Origin: JAHEJX01 sp041605955 | GTDB taxonomy: Bacteria > Actinomycetota > Acidimicrobiia > Spongiisociales > UBA5794 | Assembly: GCA_041605955.1 (NCBI GenBank) | Contig: JBFIXI010000100.1 | Coordinates: 1-9,983 of the forward strand | Direction of reading: 5' to 3' | DNA: 9,983 nucleotides | Part shown: in pieces, positions 6,600 to 9,983 of the stretch | Numbering within the stretch: the stretch's first letter is position 1 | Layout: every line of letters begins with the position of its first letter | Translations under genes and position numbers: made by a program | The notes under the pieces: generated by a model | Databases searched by the model: none | What the model was told of the DNA's origin: nothing | Seen by the model: only the letters and a program-made list of their open reading frames with translations

Positions 6600-6681
6600 C
6601 GCACCGAAATCCCGCAACATTTCTTTGCTCAAGTGTATCTAACCAATCTTTCTTGTCACATTTGTCCGTTACTATGTTTTC
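6600..6681 (+). promoter_or_regulatory. AT-rich leader of the DUF222-HNH gene
   Basis: The 80 bases before the ATG at 6682 are markedly richer in A/T than everything around them, as expected for a promoter. TTGTCA (6653-6658) and TATGTT (6673-6678) resemble -35 and -10 boxes, but the 14-base spacer is too short for a standard promoter. There is no Shine-Dalgarno sequence, so a leaderless or near-leaderless transcript is possible. Confidence 0.3.
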
Positions 6682-7824
6682 ATGTTGTCCACTACGACAA
6701 TCGATGTGGATCGGGTCACTGAGTCGTTCCAAACGGTCGACCAGATGGAAACCGAGTTGCAGCGTCTCGAAGGTCTCGTCTCTCGTACCCGGGCCCGCCA
6801 GGTCGAGATCCTTGCCGCAATTGATCATCTACAAGTTCCCGCCTGGGACGGCTGCCGTTCCTTGCAGGAGTGGATCGCGGGCCGCCTCGACATCCAACCG
6901 CGCAACGCCTCCGATCTGGCTGTTCTGGCCAAGTCGGGTTCGGTGGAGGTTCACGATTCCCTCCGTGCCGGCGTGGCGTCGACGGACCGAGCTGCGGGTA
7001 TGGCACGGCTAGAGAACGCGGGTGCTTCGGACGTCGTGCTGGAGCGCGCCGCTGGGTTGTCGCTAGGGCAGCTGGGTCAGTTGATGGCCCGGCACCGCCG
7101 CACGACGCCTGTCGACGAGACGACGGCATTCAAGGCGCGCCGGTTGTGGTTCCAACCCAACCTCGGGAGCACGCTGGCTACTGGATCGTTCGTGATGACC
7201 GGAGCCGACATGGAGGCAGTCCTGACTGCTCTCGATAGGCGTGTCGACGAGATCGTCGATCCCGGCGATGAGCACCGCCCCCGCCTCGAACAACGCAGGG
7301 TCGATGCGCTGGTTTCTCTGGCGTTGGATGACGTGGCGCCAGTCGTATCAGATGGGTCGGCACCGCGGCGGCTTCCCGCTCACATCTTCGTCGACGCCAC
7401 AGAGTGTCAACGCACCCGTGGCGAGGCGGGGGCCACCACACGCTCCGGAATCAAGGTCGGTCCAAACACGCTCGAAGAGATCCTCTGCGTCGGGGACACC
7501 CGAACCACCCTCGTCGACGTGAACGGCTTGAAGGCTGTCCCTACTGATGGCGACCGTCTCCCGCACCGCATCCGGGATTACGTGTTCTTCCGAGACGGAG
7601 GTTGCCAAGCCGACGGATGCACTTCCCGTTACCGGCTAGAACCGCACCACATCGTCCACCAAGCCAACGGCGGCGACCACGACCCAGACGGCCTCGTGCT
7701 CATGTGTTGGTTCCACCACCATGTCGTCGTCCACCAATACGGATTCCGGATCGACCCCCATTCGCCACCCGGCCGAAGACGCTTCCTCGCCCCCGGCGCC
7801 ACCCGAGCCCCACCCGACGGGTAG
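6682..7824 (+). CDS. DUF222 / 13E12-family protein with C-terminal HNH endonuclease domain
   Basis: A 380-residue protein of the actinobacterial 13E12 repeat family. Residues about 20-280 form the helical DUF222 region, with the typical opening pattern of a coiled helix followed by WDGCRSLQEWIAGRL (55-69). Residues about 296-357 form the HNH nuclease with a zinc site: Cys308 and Cys313 (CQADGC), the catalytic pair in LEPHHIVH (319-326), then LVLMCWFHHHVVVHQYGFRI (338-357) with Cys342 and His345-347. At the position usually occupied by Asn in TDLDNLVLLC the protein has Gly337 (DPDGLVLMC), so the central HNH residue is altered. Family members are multicopy in many genomes and their natural role is unsettled; mobile-DNA or DNA-processing functions are suspected. 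The start lacks a ribosome binding site; Met22 is an alternative. It follows the hairpin array and is not part of the metabolic operon. Confidence 0.88.
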   Translation: MLSTTTIDVDRVTESFQTVDQMETELQRLEGLVSRTRARQVEILAAIDHLQVPAWDGCRSLQEWIAGRLDIQPRNASDLAVLAKSGSVEVHDSLRAGVASTDRAAGMARLENAGASDVVLERAAGLSLGQLGQLMARHRRTTPVDETTAFKARRLWFQPNLGSTLATGSFVMTGADMEAVLTALDRRVDEIVDPGDEHRPRLEQRRVDALVSLALDDVAPVVSDGSAPRRLPAHIFVDATECQRTRGEAGATTRSGIKVGPNTLEEILCVGDTRTTLVDVNGLKAVPTDGDRLPHRIRDYVFFRDGGCQADGCTSRYRLEPHHIVHQANGGDHDPDGLVLMCWFHHHVVVHQYGFRIDPHSPPGRRRFLAPGATRAPPDG

Positions 7825-7840
7825 AGCCCGCAGGTCGGCG

Positions 7841-7875
7841 GCCAAGCCAACCACCACCCTCTCCCAAACCAACCG
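7841..7875 (+). repeat. split direct repeat, copy 1
   Basis: GCCAAGCCAACC (7841-7852) is followed after 12 bases by CAAACCAACCG (7865-7875). Both blocks recur in the same order at 9459-9488, on the other side of the transposase gene, separated there by only 7 bases. The blocks are simple in composition (C/A-rich) and CCAAGCCAAC also occurs inside the DUF222-HNH gene, so the repeat may be partly fortuitous. Confidence 0.45.
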
Positions 7876-8205
7876 AGTATCCGGCAGCAGTGCCGGCACA
7901 GAGGCGCGCCCGCAACGATCCGGGGAGCATTGCGCTAGTGCGGCTAGCGCAGATTGAAGCTCGTATGTTTGTCAAGGGGTTTCTTGCTGGGCGCGGTTTG
8001 GGCGCGTTGAGTTGGCCGGCGGGTGCCGGGTGGTTGTCCGGAGTGGCTTCAGTGGACACGACAGGGAAGAGCCACCCACGCGTTGGTGGGGGGCACGCTC
8101 GTTGGAGGTCACACTGGGGCCGGTCCGGCTGTGTCAGGGTGGTCGGGGCCGGCAGGTCATTCGTTGCACAACCCGCAGGTGTGAGCCGGTTCTATCGGGC
8201 CAGAA

Positions 8206-8217
8206 CCCCGACCGGGG
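8206..8217 (-). terminator. possible terminator hairpin of the IS110 transposase gene
   Basis: On the minus strand CCCC-GGTC-GGGG is followed at once by TTCT, a short GC stem with a weak T-rich end, four bases past the stop codon of the transposase gene. Its GG arm overlaps the GGTTCT/AGAACC inverted repeat at 8188-8207, so only one of the two can form. Confidence 0.3.
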
Positions 8218-8221
8218 GAGC

Positions 8222-9269
8222 TCAGGTGGGTCGGGGGAGGTGTTTGAAGACCTCACGGGCGACGTAGCGTTTCAGGATGCGGGCGATCTCGCCCATGGTT
8301 TTGCCCTCGGCGAGTCGCCTGGCGACGTAGTCGCGGGTTTCTTGGTGGTGTTTCATGCGGGTGAGCACGATGTGGAACAGCGCCGAGTTGGCTTGCCGGT
8401 TACCGCCCCGGTTCAGTCGATGCCGGACGGTCTTCCCCGATGATGCCGGGATAGGGGCGACCCCGCACAGGTGAGCGAAGGCGGCTTCGGATCGGATCCG
8501 TTGCGGGTTGTCGCCAACTGCGACCAATAGCTTGGCCGCAGTGGTGTGTCCGACGCCGTAGACCTCGAGGAGGCCGGGTGCGGTGTGCCGGAGTAAGGGA
8601 CACAGCTGGCGGTCGATGCCTTTGGTCTCTTGGCGCAGGTACTGCACTCGTTTCCCCAGAGGGCGGATTGTGGCCAGGGTGATGTAGCGGACCTGGTCGT
8701 CACCGTCGCGGGGTTTGAGGGCGGCGGCTTTGTTCGCCACTGCAATAGCGGTGAGTCCAGTGAACTTGGCTCGGATCTGTGGTGAAGCGGTGAAGATCAC
8801 GTGGCGGAGCTGGTTGAGTGTCTCGATACGGGTATCGATGGCAGACCGGCGGGTAATCATCAACACCCGGATCGCTTCAACGTTGCCGTCGCGGGTCTTC
8901 GGCAACCCCGACGCGGTTCCCGATAGCGCCGCTCGGGCCGCGGCTACTGCATCGACCGGGTCCGACCTTGCCCTTACGATGGCGTGTCTGGCGGTTCGGT
9001 CGATCGACTTCAACGACTGAGATACCGGCTCGGGTTAGGTAGCGGGCCAGTCCAACCCCGTAGGAGCCGGTGCCCTCAACGCCGACCAGCGCCAGCTCGC
9101 CATGAGAGCCGAGCCATGACACCAACCGGCGATACCCCGCCTGGGTCGTTGCGAACGATTCAATACCAACCACACCTCCAACATGGTTGATCACAGCAGC
9201 CACATGGACATCGGCATGGGTATCGACACCGCCGATCACTGCCTCCGGGTTGGTTCCTACGATGGTCAT
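8222..9269 (-). pseudogene. IS110-family transposase, broken by a one-base insertion
   Basis: DEDD-type serine-assisted recombinase that moves IS110 elements. Repairing one extra base gives 348 residues, full family length. N-terminal part (9269-8967): GGVDTHADVH with Asp16, GVEGTGSYG with Glu65 and VDRPNRQTRHRKGK. The remainder (8965-8225) continues with SDPVDA (Asp103 and Asp106 of the repaired protein), GVGHTTAAKLL (about 238) and the Transposase_20 region with APIPASSGK, holding the candidate catalytic serine (Ser276 or 277). The break lies at 8966/8967, where minus-strand AAGGTCGGAC should read AAGTCGGAC. All conserved residues survive on both sides and there is no other stop, so the break is recent, a sequencing error, or (less likely, no slippery sequence) a programmed shift. 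The start at 9269 is preferred over the ATG at 9275 because GGAGGG then lies at a normal six-base distance. Confidence 0.9.
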
Positions 9270-9332
9270 TGCCATCCCTCCTCACTAGCGGATAGGGGTG
9301 GCACGCACTTGCCGGGAGGGTGGACCAGAGAC

Positions 9333-9361
9333 CACCGGGCCTGGCGTTAACAGGACCGGTG
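9333..9361 (-). ncRNA. strong hairpin in the IS110 leader, possible bridge-RNA element
   Basis: Read on the minus strand: CACCGG, a T, CCTG, a seven-base loop TTAACGC, CAGG, a C, CCGGTG. This is a ten-pair stem with a single T-C mismatch, about 65 bases before the transposase start codon. It also overlaps one copy of the direct repeat GACCGGTGA (9354-9362 and 9376-9384). It fits a stem-loop of a bridge RNA or a translation-control structure on the transposase mRNA; no covariance evidence is available here. Confidence 0.35.
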
Positions 9362-9458
9362 ACAGTCTCCCGCCCGACCGGTGAGTGCCGTTCCCGGGGC
9401 CCGCCGGCGAGTCATTCGAAAGACAACCCCAACCATCGAGGCGTCAGCCGGTTCGTGA

Positions 9459-9488
9459 GCCAAGCCAACCCCAGGAACAAACCAACCG
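9459..9488 (+). repeat. split direct repeat, copy 2
   Basis: GCCAAGCCAACC (9459-9470), seven bases, then CAAACCAACCG (9478-9488). Same two blocks, same order, as 7841-7875; both copies are followed within seven bases by ATCC. The copies bracket the transposase gene 1.6 kb apart, about the length of an IS110 element, so they might mark related end sequences or an older duplication. Confidence 0.45.
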
Positions 9489-9687
9489 TAGATCCCAGCC
9501 GAGGGTGACAGCCACTCACCACGATCAGCGCACCCCAACACCCTCCCTGCCGGATCGGCTCGGCAGATGGTGCGCGAGATTGCTCGTCGTGGTGGGTGAT
9601 CTGGGCGTGTGGCCAGCGGGCCGCAGATCGGGCCCCAGGCCAATGGCAGCACGGCCTAACGTACCGGGGTAGCGAACCAGGAGCCGG

Positions 9688-9983
9688 ATGACGGACTATG
9701 CAGATCTCTTCAGGCAGAGTTACAGCACATCACTCTTGGCAGACTCGGCGTTTCGGACGGGAATCGCCCTCGGTCTTCCCGCACCGGGCCTCCATCCGCT
9801 GGATCGAGCCAGCAAGCTGGCTGGTCCGGCGGTCACCGTAAACGCCCAAACCGACTTGGTCTCGATCTTGGACGCGGTGCACCAGGCCGAGCCCGGTGAC
9901 GTTGTCGTGATCTCCAACCAGAGTGTTCCAGCAGCTTTGATGGGCGATCTGATCGGAACTGAAGCGGTTCGCAAAGGGCTCGC
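9688..9983 (+). CDS. RraA-like / HMG-aldolase family protein, 5' part
   Basis: The first 98 codons of a gene that runs off the right edge. The translation starts MTDYADLFRQ and contains KLAGPAVTVNAQTDLVSILD (43-62) then AVHQAEPGDVVVISNQSVPA (63-82) and ALMGDLIGTEAVRKGL (83-98). This matches the start of the RraA / 4-hydroxy-4-methyl-2-oxoglutarate aldolase fold, including the PGDVVVI strand and the following Gly-containing loop; the metal/Arg-Asp motif would lie beyond the edge. AGGAG four bases before the ATG supports the start. Family members are either class II pyruvate aldolases/oxaloacetate decarboxylases or inhibitors of RNase E; in catabolic clusters they usually act as aldolase or decarboxylase. 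Same strand as the 2187-6191 operon, so it could be a displaced member of that pathway. Confidence 0.8.
   Translation, partial: MTDYADLFRQSYSTSLLADSAFRTGIALGLPAPGLHPLDRASKLAGPAVTVNAQTDLVSILDAVHQAEPGDVVVISNQSVPAALMGDLIGTEAVRKGL

Larger units (their letters stand above)
7825..8221. other. hairpin-rich non-coding spacer between DUF222-HNH and transposase
   Basis: Roughly 400 bp without a supported gene. It contains several inverted repeats: CCGGCA/TGCCGG (7881-7896, loop GCAG), TGCGCTAG/CTAGCGCA (7931-7951, loop 5, the strongest), CCGGC/GCCGG (8016-8029, loop 4) and GGTTCT/AGAACC (8188-8207, loop 8). The first two could end transcription of the DUF222-HNH gene although neither has a T tract. 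The part nearest 8221 is the 3' flank of the IS110 element, whose outer boundary cannot be placed. Confidence 0.5.
9276..9687 (-). other. structured non-coding region upstream of the IS110 transposase, candidate bridge-RNA locus
   Basis: About 400 bp lacking a supported gene, upstream of the transposase. In the IS110 group this is the left end and encodes the bridge RNA that pairs with donor and target DNA; the IS1111 group has it downstream instead. Inverted repeats here: GGTGG/CCACC (9319-9336), the long hairpin at 9333-9361, ACCGGT at 9355-9360 pairing with ACCGGT at 9377-9382, CTGCCG/CGGCAG (9547-9566) and GATCTG/CAGATC (9598-9629, enclosing GGCC/GGCC). Several are mutually exclusive. The element's outer end, and hence where this region passes into host DNA before 9688, cannot be seen. 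Confidence 0.4.

Noticed and set aside
6070..6828. 252-codon minus-strand frame across the hairpin array, with other open frames in the same place
   Set aside because: It overlaps the ends of two well-supported plus-strand genes, and several frames are open at once, which reflects GC content. The translated residues show no motif.
6300..7824. IscB/HEARO (omega RNA) system
   Set aside because: The adjacent protein has a DUF222 region with a C-terminal HNH domain but no RuvC motifs or bridge helix, so it is not IscB; only the general idea of an RNA-HNH pairing remains open.
8012..8443. 143-codon plus-strand frame starting in the spacer and running antisense to the transposase
   Set aside because: The second half mirrors conserved transposase codons and the first half has no similarity to any family I recognise; no ribosome binding site is evident.

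Overview
The window reads as high-GC actinobacterial DNA, probably from an uncultured or environmental member of Actinomycetota. This rests on a lipoprotein with a long Thr-rich linker, an LLM-class (F420-type) oxidoreductase, a DUF222-HNH protein of the actinobacterial 13E12 repeat family, and GC-rich codon use. Taxonomy is inferred from these features only. The first 17 bases are a pure C run, so the left edge may be a contig end.

Region 1 (1-2186): a minus-strand family 5 ABC substrate-binding lipoprotein faces a plus-strand operon across a roughly 350-bp intergenic region. That region holds a good sigma70-type promoter for the binding-protein gene, two sites matching the LacI-family operator pattern (TGNAANCGNTTNCA type) and a third, perfect 14-bp palindrome. 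One operator lies just upstream of the -35 box and one just downstream of the expected transcription start.

Region 2 (2187-6191): five tightly packed plus-strand genes, four of them overlapping or nearly touching. They encode a D-2-hydroxyacid dehydrogenase, a creatininase-family amidohydrolase, a small cupin, a Gfo/Idh/MocA oxidoreductase and an LLM-class flavin/F420 oxidoreductase. With the binding protein this looks like an uptake-and-breakdown locus for a small organic substrate, possibly sugar-derived or amide-containing, under LacI-type control. The substrate cannot be read from the sequence.

Region 3 (6192-9687): an accessory block. It begins with a non-coding stretch packed with small perfect hairpins (6321-6559), followed by a DUF222-HNH protein, a second hairpin-rich spacer, and an IS110-family transposase on the minus strand broken by one extra base. 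About 400 bp of structured non-coding DNA lies upstream of the transposase, where IS110-group elements usually encode their bridge RNA.

Region 4 (9688-9983): the first 98 codons of an RraA/HMG-aldolase-like protein in the same direction as the operon. It may be a further member of the catabolic cluster, separated from it by the accessory block.

The items most worth follow-up are the hairpin array in front of the DUF222-HNH gene, the structured leader of the IS110 element, and the unassigned catabolic operon with its operator set.
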